From: a virus
DNA: 53,849 bases
IMG/VR virus record: IMGVR_UViG_3300047457_000833
Location: 1-53,849 of that record
Strand: one strand, 5' to 3'
Positions 24,374-32,572 of the stretch are shown piece by piece. Each line of letters begins with the position of its first letter. Positions within the stretch are counted from its first letter, which is position 1. The notes below the pieces were generated by a model, which ran no database searches, had not been told where the DNA came from, and saw nothing but the letters and a program-made list of their open reading frames with translations. Both the position numbers and the translations under genes were made by a program.

Positions 24374-25387
24374 ATGACGGCGACGAAACCGACATTTGGA
24401 TCGCTTTTTGCAGGGGTCGGTGGCTTCGATATGGGCATGGAGCAGGCAGGTTGGGATTGCAGGTTCCAAGTCGAATGGGACTTTAACTGCCAGACGATTC
24501 TCGGCAAACATTGGCCACTCGTACCGAAGTGGGGAGACGTGTCGAGCGTGGAAGGCAGCGACCTTCCGCCAGTTGACTGCATCATCTTCGGCTCACCCTG
24601 CCAAGACCTGTCGGTCGCTGGAAAACGGGATGGGCTACGCGGTCAACGATCAGGACTGTTTTACGACGCAATTCGAATAATAAAGGAGATGCGAGATGCA
24701 ACAAATGGAACTTTTCCCCGATGGGCAATTTGGGAAAACGTCGCAGGAGCCTTGTCCTCAAACGCTGGACGAGATTTTGGCGCAGTCATCAATGAAATGG
24801 TTAAAGCAGGGTCGGTTCTCGTCGAATACGCTCTGTTGGATGCGCAGTACTTTGGAATCGCCCAACGAAGAAAGCGCGTGTTCGTGGTCGCTTGCTTCGA
24901 TTCTTCAACGGCCAGACACTGTCCCGATCCGTTACTCCCTGTCGGCGAGAGCCTGCGAGGGGATTTTGAGACGGGCAGCCAAAACGCGCAAAGAGTTGCC
25001 AGCGTGGCTGCATCGGTCGCTCGAGATGCTGATCTTCACAACGAAGCAGAGGTAGTTTTACTGGACGGAACTCGGGTAAATGACGTTCGCGTATATCATC
25101 CGCCAGTGCAAACCCTCAAGTCGCGCATGGGGACGGGTGGGAACAACGTTCCAGTCATCGCCCACCCTGTGCACGGAATAAGACGCCTGACGCCCCTCGA
25201 GTGTGAAAGGTTGATGGGCTGGCCTGACGATCACACGCGCTGGAGGGCAGACGGCACGGAGCAGGCCGACACCCACCGCTACAAGCAGTGTGGGAACGGC
25301 GTGGCTTCGCCAGTCGCCAGATGGATCGGCAGCCATGTGCTGAAAGCGCACGTTTCGGCCCTTGAAGGGCTTAACTGCGCGGAATGA
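24374..25387 (+). CDS. DNA (cytosine-5) methyltransferase
   Basis: A 337-residue protein. Motif I is SLFAGVGGFDMGMEQAG (residues 9-25). The catalytic motif IV is GSPCQDLS with Cys76. Motif VI is AIWENVAG, motif VIII is AQRRKRVF, and motif X-like LTPLECERLMGWP is near the end. The variable region that sets the target lies at about 180-270 and is short. It probably protects phage DNA from host restriction. Part of its coding sequence (24696-25055) also carries an overlapping frame with its own ribosome site. Confidence 0.88.
   Translation: MTATKPTFGSLFAGVGGFDMGMEQAGWDCRFQVEWDFNCQTILGKHWPLVPKWGDVSSVEGSDLPPVDCIIFGSPCQDLSVAGKRDGLRGQRSGLFYDAIRIIKEMRDATNGTFPRWAIWENVAGALSSNAGRDFGAVINEMVKAGSVLVEYALLDAQYFGIAQRRKRVFVVACFDSSTARHCPDPLLPVGESLRGDFETGSQNAQRVASVAASVARDADLHNEAEVVLLDGTRVNDVRVYHPPVQTLKSRMGTGGNNVPVIAHPVHGIRRLTPLECERLMGWPDDHTRWRADGTEQADTHRYKQCGNGVASPVARWIGSHVLKAHVSALEGLNCAE
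24696..25055 (+). CDS. Overlapping ORF inside the methyltransferase gene
   Basis: A 119-residue frame, offset from the methyltransferase frame, with AAAGGAG at 24681-24687 upstream of ATG 24696. It begins MQQMELFPDGQFGKTSQEPC and ends with YSLSARACEGILRRAAKTRK followed by ELPAWL. From memory, a small protein family with an ELFPDGxxGKTS start and an LSxxACxGILRRAxxRxKxLP core is annotated next to or inside phage methyltransferase genes. It is therefore probably a real, dual-coded product. Function unknown. Confidence 0.5.
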   Translation: MQQMELFPDGQFGKTSQEPCPQTLDEILAQSSMKWLKQGRFSSNTLCWMRSTLESPNEESACSWSLASILQRPDTVPIRYSLSARACEGILRRAAKTRKELPAWLHRSLEMLIFTTKQR

Positions 25388-25395
25388 CGGGATGG

Positions 25396-25425
25396 TTGAC
25401 TTCATACCCTCAATGCCCCTAAAGT
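25396..25425 (+). promoter_or_regulatory. Sigma70-type promoter with palindromic -10 region
   Basis: TTGACT, an 18-base spacer and TAAAGT. The -10 box sits inside CCCCTAAAGTGGGG, a 4-bp inverted repeat that could be a regulator site. The ribosome site GGAGG and ATG 25444 follow. Confidence 0.7.
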
Positions 25426-25443
25426 GGGGTCAAGGAGGTCATC

Positions 25444-25788
25444 ATGGAACACAAAGCACCACGACTGGTCAGCCAGTACGGTGAGGATTGCACAGGGTAC
25501 GGGGATCACGTCTCCGTAAGCACATTCTCGTGGGAGGTCTTGGAATACCGAGACATCCAGTGCGAGATCGAGTACCAGTTCATCGGGTACGACGACGAGG
25601 GCGGCGACATCATCCTCTCTCGCTACGTCCTCGCAATGGAGACGAGCAAGGGACACGTTGAAGAACGCTACGAAAGCGAGTGGATCGTTGCTCGTCGCAT
25701 TGACTACCTACTTGACTCCGCCGAAGGGGTGGCGCACTCCGACGACACCGAGCAATTCGTCCGAGAAGTCGAAACGGCCAGCCGATGA
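25444..25788 (+). CDS. Hypothetical acidic protein
   Basis: A 114-residue protein starting at ATG 25444 behind AAGGAGG. It is rich in Glu, Asp, Tyr and Trp and likely beta-rich (WEVLEYRDIQCEIEYQFIGY, then ILSRYVLAMETS). It is the first gene of a run of small early-type genes with ATGA overlaps (25785, 26273, 26479). No family is recognised. Confidence 0.6.
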   Translation: MEHKAPRLVSQYGEDCTGYGDHVSVSTFSWEVLEYRDIQCEIEYQFIGYDDEGGDIILSRYVLAMETSKGHVEERYESEWIVARRIDYLLDSAEGVAHSDDTEQFVREVETASR

Positions 25789-26276
25789 CCAAGTGCCGAT
25801 ACTGCCAAGACGAGGTGATCTGGCGCACTAGCGCGAAGGGAAACAAATACCTCGCCGTCCAAGCGGAGATTCGTGGAGACGACGGGCGCGTCATCAAGGT
25901 GATCTACCCTGCCCACGAATGTCGTGCCACACCCGAGGAACGCGCAGCCATCGACGCTGCCCGACCAGCCGCACCATTCAAACGCGGAGACGAGGTGGTG
26001 CTGATCGACCATCCGCACATCTACGGCCAAGTGTTCTTCGTCAAACTCCACGAGGAGGACGAGTACCGCATCGGCTTCGGCAGGAAACAGTACAAAGCGG
26101 CCAGCAAAGGCGACTGGACGGTCGGCGTCGACTGGATCACGGTCGCCGAGCCAGCCGACAGCAAACTCAAAATCAAGCAGTACGTCAAGTCTGACGCACT
26201 CAGAATCCTCACCGAGGCCGACAAAGACGAAATCGTCCAGATAGTGCTGAAACAGAGACAAGGAGAAACCCAATGA
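25785..26276 (+). CDS. Hypothetical protein with N-terminal Cys pair
   Basis: A 163-residue protein from the ATGA overlap at 25785. Residues 1-45 hold CRYCQ and later HEC, a possible zinc knuckle (MTKCRYCQDEVIW ... YPAHEC). Residues 65-120 read like a small beta-barrel (FKRGDEVVLIDHPHIYGQVF). The C-terminus is helical. Function unknown. Confidence 0.55.
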   Translation: MTKCRYCQDEVIWRTSAKGNKYLAVQAEIRGDDGRVIKVIYPAHECRATPEERAAIDAARPAAPFKRGDEVVLIDHPHIYGQVFFVKLHEEDEYRIGFGRKQYKAASKGDWTVGVDWITVAEPADSKLKIKQYVKSDALRILTEADKDEIVQIVLKQRQGETQ

Positions 26277-26482
26277 GCATGCTGAGAATGTTCACGATCA
26301 AATGCGACGGCTGCGGAAACGACGGCGACGACGAAGGCCTCTACGGCCCTTACTCGAGCGACGTCCGCGACGACGCCCGAGGCTACGGCTGGCGCATCGG
26401 CAACAAGGATTACTGCCCTGACTGCGTCGCCAAAATGTTATGCCCAACCTGCCAAACCCCGATCAGAGAGGAACAACAATGA
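26273..26482 (+). CDS. Small zinc-ribbon-like protein
   Basis: A 69-residue protein with three Cys pairs (KCDGCG, YCPDC, LCPTC) and an acidic centre, from ATGA overlap at 26273. It is likely to bind one or two zinc ions. It overlaps the next start at 26479. Confidence 0.6.
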   Translation: MSMLRMFTIKCDGCGNDGDDEGLYGPYSSDVRDDARGYGWRIGNKDYCPDCVAKMLCPTCQTPIREEQQ

Positions 26483-26628
26483 AACTGGACTGGTGGAAGT
26501 ACCTGCCCGAACAAGTCCAAAACGGGAACGAGCCGTTGACCGACGACGACTTCTGGGAAGCCGTAGCCGAATCGCGTGGCTGCGACCCATCAGAGATCGC
26601 AGACGGCGACCCCGAAGAATGGCTCTAA
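26479..26628 (+). CDS. Small acidic protein
   Basis: A 49-residue protein from ATG 26479 (GAGAGGA upstream). It is Trp- and Asp-rich (MKLDWWKYLPEQVQNG, then DDDFWEAVAESRG). Acidic proteins of this size are common phage early products that bind host enzymes, but nothing specific can be said here. Confidence 0.55.
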   Translation: MKLDWWKYLPEQVQNGNEPLTDDDFWEAVAESRGCDPSEIADGDPEEWL

Positions 26629-26655
26629 ACCACACGACCCGAAAGGAAACTAACC

Positions 26656-26877
26656 ATGATTGACCTGCGAGACCTCACCGTCAAGGTGAACTACCTGCGC
26701 GACGGCGCACTCCACGCCGACGCCGACATCAAACTGCTTGGCCCAGAAGGCGCGCACCGCGCGTTAGGCGAACGCGTCATCGCGCTCATCGACAACCTCA
26801 ACCCAGAGACCCGTGACTACATCGTCTGCGCCTACATCGAGGGCTACCTGCTGAAAATGCTTAACCCGAACCTGTAA
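26656..26877 (+). CDS. Small hypothetical protein
   Basis: A 73-residue protein starting at ATG 26656 behind AAAGGAAAC. Two strands (LTVKVNYLRDGALHADADIK) are followed by two helices ending YIEGYLLKMLN. No family is recognised. Confidence 0.55.
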   Translation: MIDLRDLTVKVNYLRDGALHADADIKLLGPEGAHRALGERVIALIDNLNPETRDYIVCAYIEGYLLKMLNPNL

Positions 26878-26904
26878 ATCCTTTCGCAGCCACCCGAACC
26901 GAAC

Positions 26905-26910
26905 TAGGGT
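26905..26910 (+). promoter_or_regulatory. -10 box for a leaderless WhiB transcript (candidate)
   Basis: TAGGGT is followed by six bases and then ATG 26917, with no ribosome site between. Transcription would start at or next to the A of ATG. There is no good -35 box. Confidence 0.4.
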
Positions 26911-26916
26911 GGCTAA

Positions 26917-27363
26917 ATGGGCCAGTCACTCATCCCTCGACCATCATGGTGGGATGACGCATTGTGCCGAGGAATGGGTGTCGATCTGTTCTTCGGGCCT
27001 GAACCGACGGCTGCTGAAACCGTCGCCAAACGACGCCAACGCGAAGCCGAAGCCAAACGGGTCTGCGCAGGCTGCCACGTGTCCGTCGAATGCCTCGCCG
27101 ACGCACTCGCATTCAACGACGAAGGCGTCCGAGGCGGCCTGACACGCCACGAACGACTCCGCATCGCCGAACCCAAACCAGTCATCGGAGGATGGGTGGT
27201 GATCGCCACCAGCCCCAAACTTGGCGACGAAACCGTCATCGAACGCCGAACCCCACTAATGGCATCGCTCACCGACGAATACCGTGTCCGACGCAACAAC
27301 AAAATCATCCTCACAACCACAGACGAGGCTCAAGCATGGCGCACCCTGCACAACCACAAATAG
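26917..27363 (+). CDS. WhiB-family Fe-S transcription regulator
   Basis: A 148-residue protein. Cys17, Cys50, Cys53 and Cys59 have the WhiB spacing (C ... CxxCxxxxxC). The segment FNDEGVRGGLTRHERLRI holds the G(V/I)(R/W)GG turn of the family. A 4Fe-4S cluster and binding to the host sigma factor are expected. The residues after about 90 form an extra C-terminal tail. WhiB proteins occur in Actinobacteria and their phages, so this is the best host clue in the window. Its end overlaps the ParB-like gene at 27336 by 28 bases. Confidence 0.85.
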   Translation: MGQSLIPRPSWWDDALCRGMGVDLFFGPEPTAAETVAKRRQREAEAKRVCAGCHVSVECLADALAFNDEGVRGGLTRHERLRIAEPKPVIGGWVVIATSPKLGDETVIERRTPLMASLTDEYRVRRNNKIILTTTDEAQAWRTLHNHK

Positions 27364-28520
27364 GCAACGCGGAGAGCGTCCCCATTGATCTGCTGAAACC
27401 CCACCCGTCAAACCCTCGACGCGGCGACATCAAACTCATCGCCCACAGCCTCGCCACACACGGCCAATACCGACCGATAGTTGCGCAACGCTCCACCAAC
27501 CGCATCCTCGCAGGCAACCACACATGGGAAGCGGCACGACGCCTCAAATGGCCCTACATCGCCGTCACATGGGTCGACGTCGACGACACCGCCGCCACCC
27601 AAATCATGCTCGCCGACAACCGCGCCAGCGACCTCGCAAACTACGACCATGACGCGCTCTGCGCACTACTCCAAACCATCGACACGCTTGACGGCACAGG
27701 CTACGACCTCCACGACGTCCAAGAACTGCTGAAAGAACCCGAAGGCGACCTCAACATCACACCCATCGAACGCGACCCCACCCTCAAACCCGACATCGAA
27801 ATCGGGCCACATCAACTTTGGGTCGACCCGAACGCCACCGAGATTTGGCTCAAACTCCACGAACGAGACACACCCAAAGACACCGTCATCCATCTCCGCA
27901 ACCTCCTCAACATGCCCGAACCACCCAAACCGAAGCCGCTGCCAGCCACCGTCCCACACATCCACGAACACGCCGTCCAACTCGACACCGTCATCCCACA
28001 CCCACTCAACGCCCGACAAGGCGACATCGGCGCGATCTCCGAATCACTCCGCACACTCGGCCAATACAGACCCATCGTGGTGAACCTCCAAACCATGCAC
28101 ATCCTCGTCGGAAACCACACATGGCAAGCCGCCAAAACCCTCAAATGGGCAACCATCCGCGTCAACTGGGTAGACATCCCCGTCGACAAAGAACTCGCCA
28201 TTCTGCTGATCGACAACCGAACCGCCGACCTCGCCACCTACGACGACCGCCTCCTCCTCGAAGCCCTCAAAACCACACCCCTCACAGGCACAGGCTTCAC
28301 AAACGACGACCTTGACGACCTCATCCAAGACGTCAACAACAACCGCCCATACCGACGCTCCGCCAAAACCAGCGACATCCGATGCCGCGTCTACGAATGG
28401 AAATGGAAACTCCCACGCAGCCAATGGGACGAATGGAACACCCATGCTGATCCCCACCACCATGTCGCCACACAACTAAACCTTCCTGTAAACTCATGGA
28501 CAAAGGAGAAACCCCAATGA
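27336..28520 (+). CDS. Protein with two ParB-like domains
   Basis: A 394-residue protein from ATG 27336. Two ParB/sulfiredoxin-like domains stand in tandem: residues about 12-130 (LLKPHPSNPRRGDIK, ILAGNHTWEAARRLKW, MLADNRASDLANYD) and about 210-330 (PLNARQGDIGAISESL, ILVGNHTWQAAKTLKW, LLIDNRTADLATYD). Both closely match the N-terminal domain of the next gene, but no methyltransferase domain follows; instead there is a short WKWKLPRSQWDEW tail. It may bind DNA or nucleotide, perhaps as partner of the neighbouring methyltransferase. The ATGA overlap at 28517 supports this. Confidence 0.65.
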   Translation: MAHPAQPQIGNAESVPIDLLKPHPSNPRRGDIKLIAHSLATHGQYRPIVAQRSTNRILAGNHTWEAARRLKWPYIAVTWVDVDDTAATQIMLADNRASDLANYDHDALCALLQTIDTLDGTGYDLHDVQELLKEPEGDLNITPIERDPTLKPDIEIGPHQLWVDPNATEIWLKLHERDTPKDTVIHLRNLLNMPEPPKPKPLPATVPHIHEHAVQLDTVIPHPLNARQGDIGAISESLRTLGQYRPIVVNLQTMHILVGNHTWQAAKTLKWATIRVNWVDIPVDKELAILLIDNRTADLATYDDRLLLEALKTTPLTGTGFTNDDLDDLIQDVNNNRPYRRSAKTSDIRCRVYEWKWKLPRSQWDEWNTHADPHHHVATQLNLPVNSWTKEKPQ

Positions 28521-29791
28521 CAAACCCCAACGTCGCTAAAGACCTCGAGAGTCTGCTGATCCCCATCGACAACCTCAAACTCCTCGACAAAAACCCACGC
28601 AAAGGCTCAGTCGACGCCGTCATCGCCTCCTACCAACAGTTCGGCCAAATGAAGCCCATCGTCGCGCGCCTCGACAAGAAACAGATCGACGGCAAACCGA
28701 CAGGCACAGTCATCGCAGGCAACCATCAACTCCTCGCAGCACGCAAACTCGGCTGGACGCACATCGCCGTCGTATTCACAGACGCCGACCTCAAAACCGC
28801 CAAAGCATTCGCGCTCGCCGACAACCGAACCCACGACCTCGGAACCTACGACAAACAACTCCTCGTCGACCTCCTCAAAGACCTCGAAGGAGAACCCGAC
28901 CTACTCGCCGCCACAGGCTACGACGACAAAGCCATCAAGGTGCTGATCGCCGCCACAGGCGGCAACACCCCAACAGACGGCCTCACAGACCCAGAAAACG
29001 TCCCCGACATCCCCACCACACGCACCTCCACACTCGGCTCACTCTGGATACTCGGAAACCACCGTCTCATCTGCGGAGACTCAACCAACCCAGAAGTCTG
29101 GGAACGCCTCCTCGAAGGCACAAAAGCCGACATGTGCTTCACAGACCCTCCCTACAACGTCAACTACGGCAACACCCTCAAAGGCCAAAACGAAGCCTTC
29201 CACCGCACAATGGACGGCAAAGGCGAACGCCCAATCCTCAACGACAACCTCGGCGACGACTTCTACCCCTTCCTGCTGAACGCCTGCGAAAACATCGTCG
29301 AACACACCCTCGGCGGCTGCTACATCTGCATGTCCTCCAGCGAACTCCACACCCTCCAAGACGCATGGCAATCCGCAGGAGGCCACTGGTCAACCTTCAT
29401 CATCTGGGCCAAAAACACGTTCACACTCGGACGCTCCGACTACCAACGCCAATACGAAGCCATCCTCTACGGCTGGCCCGAGAAAGGCAAACGATACTTC
29501 GTCGACATCCGCAACGAATCAGACGTCTGGGAATACGACCGACCGCGCCGCAACGACCTCCACCCAACCATGAAACCCATACCCCTCGTCGAACGCGCCA
29601 TCGCTAACTCCAGCCTCCCCGACAACACAGTCGTCGACCCCTTCGGCGGCTCAGGAACAACCCTCATCGCTGCTGAAAGACTCGGACGACACGCACGCCT
29701 CATCGAACTCGACCCTGCCTACTGCGACACCATCGCCAAACGATGGGCAGAATTCACAGGCCAAACCCCAATCCACCACCCACCCAAATAA
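28517..29791 (+). CDS. ParB domain fused to an adenine-specific DNA methyltransferase
   Basis: A 424-residue protein. The start is ATG 28517 (AAAGGAG at 28501-28507); an upstream ATG at 28496 lacks such a site. Residues 1-150 are ParB-like, with VIAGNHQLLAARKLGW and LADNRTHDLGTYD. Residues 185-415 are an amino-methyltransferase of the beta order: TDPPYNVNY (residues 209-217) as catalytic motif IV and DPFGGSGTTLIAAERLG (from residue 374) for the cofactor. Such fusions are common in phages and protect DNA or mark it. The target site is not known. Confidence 0.85.
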   Translation: MTNPNVAKDLESLLIPIDNLKLLDKNPRKGSVDAVIASYQQFGQMKPIVARLDKKQIDGKPTGTVIAGNHQLLAARKLGWTHIAVVFTDADLKTAKAFALADNRTHDLGTYDKQLLVDLLKDLEGEPDLLAATGYDDKAIKVLIAATGGNTPTDGLTDPENVPDIPTTRTSTLGSLWILGNHRLICGDSTNPEVWERLLEGTKADMCFTDPPYNVNYGNTLKGQNEAFHRTMDGKGERPILNDNLGDDFYPFLLNACENIVEHTLGGCYICMSSSELHTLQDAWQSAGGHWSTFIIWAKNTFTLGRSDYQRQYEAILYGWPEKGKRYFVDIRNESDVWEYDRPRRNDLHPTMKPIPLVERAIANSSLPDNTVVDPFGGSGTTLIAAERLGRHARLIELDPAYCDTIAKRWAEFTGQTPIHHPPK

Positions 29792-29794
29792 GCG

Positions 29795-30241
29795 ATGGCA
29801 CGCCCAACAAAACTCACTAAAGAGGTACAGGAACGCATCCTGCAAGCCGTCCAAGCAGGCAACTACCTCGACACAGCCGCCCAATACGCTGGAATCGACG
29901 CCTCCACGATGCGTCGATGGGTGGTGAAAGGCGAAGCACCGAACGCAGCCGAACCGTATCGCTCGTTTTGCACGGCCCTAAAAAGCGCGAGAGCGACCGC
30001 CGAAGTGCGCTCAGTTGCCCTCATCCAGTCCGCAGCATCGAACGGCACATGGCAGGCCGCAGCATGGTACTTGGAACGCTCCTACCCCGACAGATGGGGA
30101 CGAACCCGAGTCGAAGTTACAGGTGGCTCAGATGGTGAAACTCAACCAATCCGAGTGCAGGTGTCCGCCGAGGCACTTGAGGCTAAACTGCGCACACTTG
30201 CACTCAAGCAAGCCAAACGGGCAAAGGATGCCACCAGATGA
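29795..30241 (+). CDS. terS: Terminase small subunit
   Basis: A 148-residue protein starting at ATG 29795. Residues 10-50 hold an HTH (ILQAVQAGNYLDTAAQYAGI, DASTMRRWVVKG), and residues 80-110 carry the GTWQAAAWYLERSYPDRWGR segment typical of phage small terminases and related packaging proteins. It binds the packaging start site. The large subunit lies two genes downstream. Confidence 0.75.
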   Translation: MARPTKLTKEVQERILQAVQAGNYLDTAAQYAGIDASTMRRWVVKGEAPNAAEPYRSFCTALKSARATAEVRSVALIQSAASNGTWQAAAWYLERSYPDRWGRTRVEVTGGSDGETQPIRVQVSAEALEAKLRTLALKQAKRAKDATR

Positions 30242-30729
30242 CGAACTATTTCTCACGGCTCCAAGCCCAAGAACTTGCGCTTGCTAAGAAAATATTTGAG
30301 GTGTCTCACGATGTCGGATTGACTGGAAGCCAAACAACATACTTTCAGATCAAGACCGTTACCACCGCGCCGATGATTCTGCACCTCGAAGTGTCGTCGT
30401 CCGACCAGCCTTGCAAGTTGACCGTCCTTGAGAATCCAACCGTCACGTTAGGGACGACCGCGATAACTCCGTACAACATGTATCGGCTGTCCACGAATCA
30501 GGCTGTGACGCTCTTTTATTCCAATCCGACGAGCATCTCGGGTGGAACGGCGATCAACACACACATCATCACGGCAGGCAAGGGAGGTAGCGCGGTATCT
30601 GCCGAAAGCGGTGTTTGGATTCTCAAGAAAAACACGTCTTACGTGCTGAAAGTGGAACAGTTGTCCAATCAGGCGACCACGATTGCTTTCAATATTGTGT
30701 TTGCCGAAGAGTACGGCTCGGCCCCGTGA
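30238..30729 (+). CDS. Hypothetical beta-rich protein between the terminase genes
   Basis: A 163-residue protein from the ATGA overlap at 30238. It is Thr/Ser/Val-rich and reads as repeated beta strands (TTYFQIKTVTTAPMILHLEV, KKNTSYVLKVEQLSNQATTI). This is a virion-protein look, e.g. a fibre or decoration protein, although it lies between terminase genes. No family is recognised. Confidence 0.55.
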   Translation: MTNYFSRLQAQELALAKKIFEVSHDVGLTGSQTTYFQIKTVTTAPMILHLEVSSSDQPCKLTVLENPTVTLGTTAITPYNMYRLSTNQAVTLFYSNPTSISGGTAINTHIITAGKGGSAVSAESGVWILKKNTSYVLKVEQLSNQATTIAFNIVFAEEYGSAP

Positions 30730-30953
30730 ACCCTCTCTGGTCGTGGGTGCTTGCTTTGACGGCCCTCGTCGCTTTGACGTTGACCAATGGTCAACATCGC
30801 ACGGGCGGCTACGCGCTTCTCGTCATCAATCAGGTGATCTGGATCATCTATGCCACACGGACGCACCAATACGGCTTCTACCTCACAGCCACCTTCAACC
30901 TGCTGGCATTCGGCCTAGCGTGGGCCAAACAAATCGCCAGCATCGATGAATGA
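30726..30953 (+). CDS. Small membrane protein
   Basis: A 75-residue protein from GTG 30726 (GTGA overlap with the preceding stop). It contains three likely membrane segments (WSWVLALTALVALTL, YALLVINQVIWIIYA, FYLTATFNLLAFGLAW). It lies just before the large terminase, with an ATGA overlap. It could change the host membrane or exclude other phages; this is a guess from topology only. Confidence 0.55.
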   Translation: MNPLWSWVLALTALVALTLTNGQHRTGGYALLVINQVIWIIYATRTHQYGFYLTATFNLLAFGLAWAKQIASIDE

Positions 30954-32572
30954 ACTCCGCGCACGTCCTTGACGAACTGTTGGCACTTCCAGCCAAGCAG
31001 CGCGCTGCAGTGCTCGAGCAACTGAAACCAGCCGAACTGGCCGCTTTATCGACGCTTGCTGATCAACATCTACTTAATCCATTCGCGCGTTTTGAGGACG
31101 ACCCTGTCGGCTTCGTGGAGCACGGCCTAAACGAACGACTCTGGTCACGCCAACGAGAAATCCTCGAATCCGTCCGCGACAATAAACGCACCGCCGTCCC
31201 TGCGTCACACGCCAATGGCAAATCCCATCTCGCGGCTCGAGCCATCGCATGGTGGATTAGCGTCCACCCTGTAGGCACAGCGATGGCGGTCACAACCGCC
31301 ACCACGTTCCGTCAGGTGCGTGCTGTTCTCTGGTCACACGTCCGCCGCGTCCATCAAAGACACGGACTGATCGGCCACACAACCCAAATCGAGTGGCGCA
31401 TCGACAACGAACTGGTCGCCTACGGCTTCTCCCCTCGAGACACCGATGAAACCGCCGTTCAAGGAATCCACGCACCGCACCTGCTCGTCGTCGTCGACGA
31501 GGCAGGCGGCATCTCAAACGTCCTCGGCAACGCCCTCGAATCAATTATGACTGGAGGCCACACCCGTCTCCTCGCTATCGGCAACCCACCAACAGACGTC
31601 GAGGACTCATGGTTCGAGCGCGCCTGCCACAGCGATCTCTGGACAACCATCCCGATCTCCGTCTACGACACACCGAACTTCACAGGCGAGGACGCAGGAA
31701 CATGCCTCTCCTGCCCACCTGAAGTTGCGCCACACGACATCAAAACACACCTCGTCGACGAATCATGGGTCAACGACGTGCTTGCTGAATTCGGCGAAAC
31801 ATCCGCCTTTGTCGAAGCCCGTGTCCACGCACGATTCCCACGCTCAGCCCCAAACAAGGTGCTACCCCTCTCATGGATCGAAGCCGCCGCCGACAACGAC
31901 GACCCCGTCCAGTCAAACGAAATCAGGCTCGGCGTCGACATCGCCGCCGATGGAGGGGATGAATTCGTTATCGCTCGAGCAGACGGCATGATCGTCACGA
32001 TCCGCCACAAATCGTCAGGTTCCGCCAATCAGAACGCTGTCGATGTCGCAGGCGTCGTGCTGAACCATATTCGTGAAGCCGAACGAGACCGCCTCGAGCG
32101 ACGCATCAACCAGCCAGTGCGCGTCAAAATCGATACCATCGGCGTCGGATGGGGTGTCGTGAGCATCCTGCAACGCTGGAAAGACGAGCAGATGCACGAC
32201 AGTCTGGTGATCCCCGTCAACGTGGCCGAACGAGCCGCCGAAGCCGCCAAGTTCGCAAACCAGCGCGCAGAAATGTGGTGGAACATGCGCACGCTTGTGC
32301 AAGCCCACCAGACACAGTCAGGTGTCCCTCAGATCGACCTGAAACTCGATCTTGACCGTCGCACCATTGCCCAGTTGTCTGCACCGCAATACAAATCAGA
32401 CTCGTCGGGTCGCATCAAAATCGAGTCAAAGGTCGACATGAAGCGGCGTGGAACATCATCGCCTGACCGTGCTGAAGCCGTCTTGCTGGCCCTCTACGAG
32501 CCACCAAACTCAGGAATCAACCCTGTGGTCGCACCAATCGTGCTCGACCAGTCGAACCCGTTTAGTTTCTAG
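30950..32572 (+). CDS. terL: Terminase large subunit
   Basis: A 540-residue protein. The ATPase has a deviant Walker A, SHANGKSH (residues 86-93), an adenine-side TTATTFRQV segment and Walker B LLVVVDEAGG with Asp183-Glu184. The nuclease domain starts near residue 325 with RLGVDIAADGGDEFVIARAD and continues with a VKIDTIGVGWGVV strand. It cuts and translocates the DNA into the prohead. Its stop overlaps, tail to tail, the stop of the reverse-strand gene by four bases. Confidence 0.9.
   Translation: MNSAHVLDELLALPAKQRAAVLEQLKPAELAALSTLADQHLLNPFARFEDDPVGFVEHGLNERLWSRQREILESVRDNKRTAVPASHANGKSHLAARAIAWWISVHPVGTAMAVTTATTFRQVRAVLWSHVRRVHQRHGLIGHTTQIEWRIDNELVAYGFSPRDTDETAVQGIHAPHLLVVVDEAGGISNVLGNALESIMTGGHTRLLAIGNPPTDVEDSWFERACHSDLWTTIPISVYDTPNFTGEDAGTCLSCPPEVAPHDIKTHLVDESWVNDVLAEFGETSAFVEARVHARFPRSAPNKVLPLSWIEAAADNDDPVQSNEIRLGVDIAADGGDEFVIARADGMIVTIRHKSSGSANQNAVDVAGVVLNHIREAERDRLERRINQPVRVKIDTIGVGWGVVSILQRWKDEQMHDSLVIPVNVAERAAEAAKFANQRAEMWWNMRTLVQAHQTQSGVPQIDLKLDLDRRTIAQLSAPQYKSDSSGRIKIESKVDMKRRGTSSPDRAEAVLLALYEPPNSGINPVVAPIVLDQSNPFSF

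Noticed and set aside
27090-27335. Upstream extension of the double-ParB gene to 27090
   Set aside because: The added 82 residues are Arg/Pro/His/Thr-rich shadow sequence of the WhiB gene; ATG 27336 gives a normal start.
26905-29800. CRISPR-like or other regular repeat array in the C-rich block
   Set aside because: The repeated look comes from biased codons; there are no spaced identical repeats.
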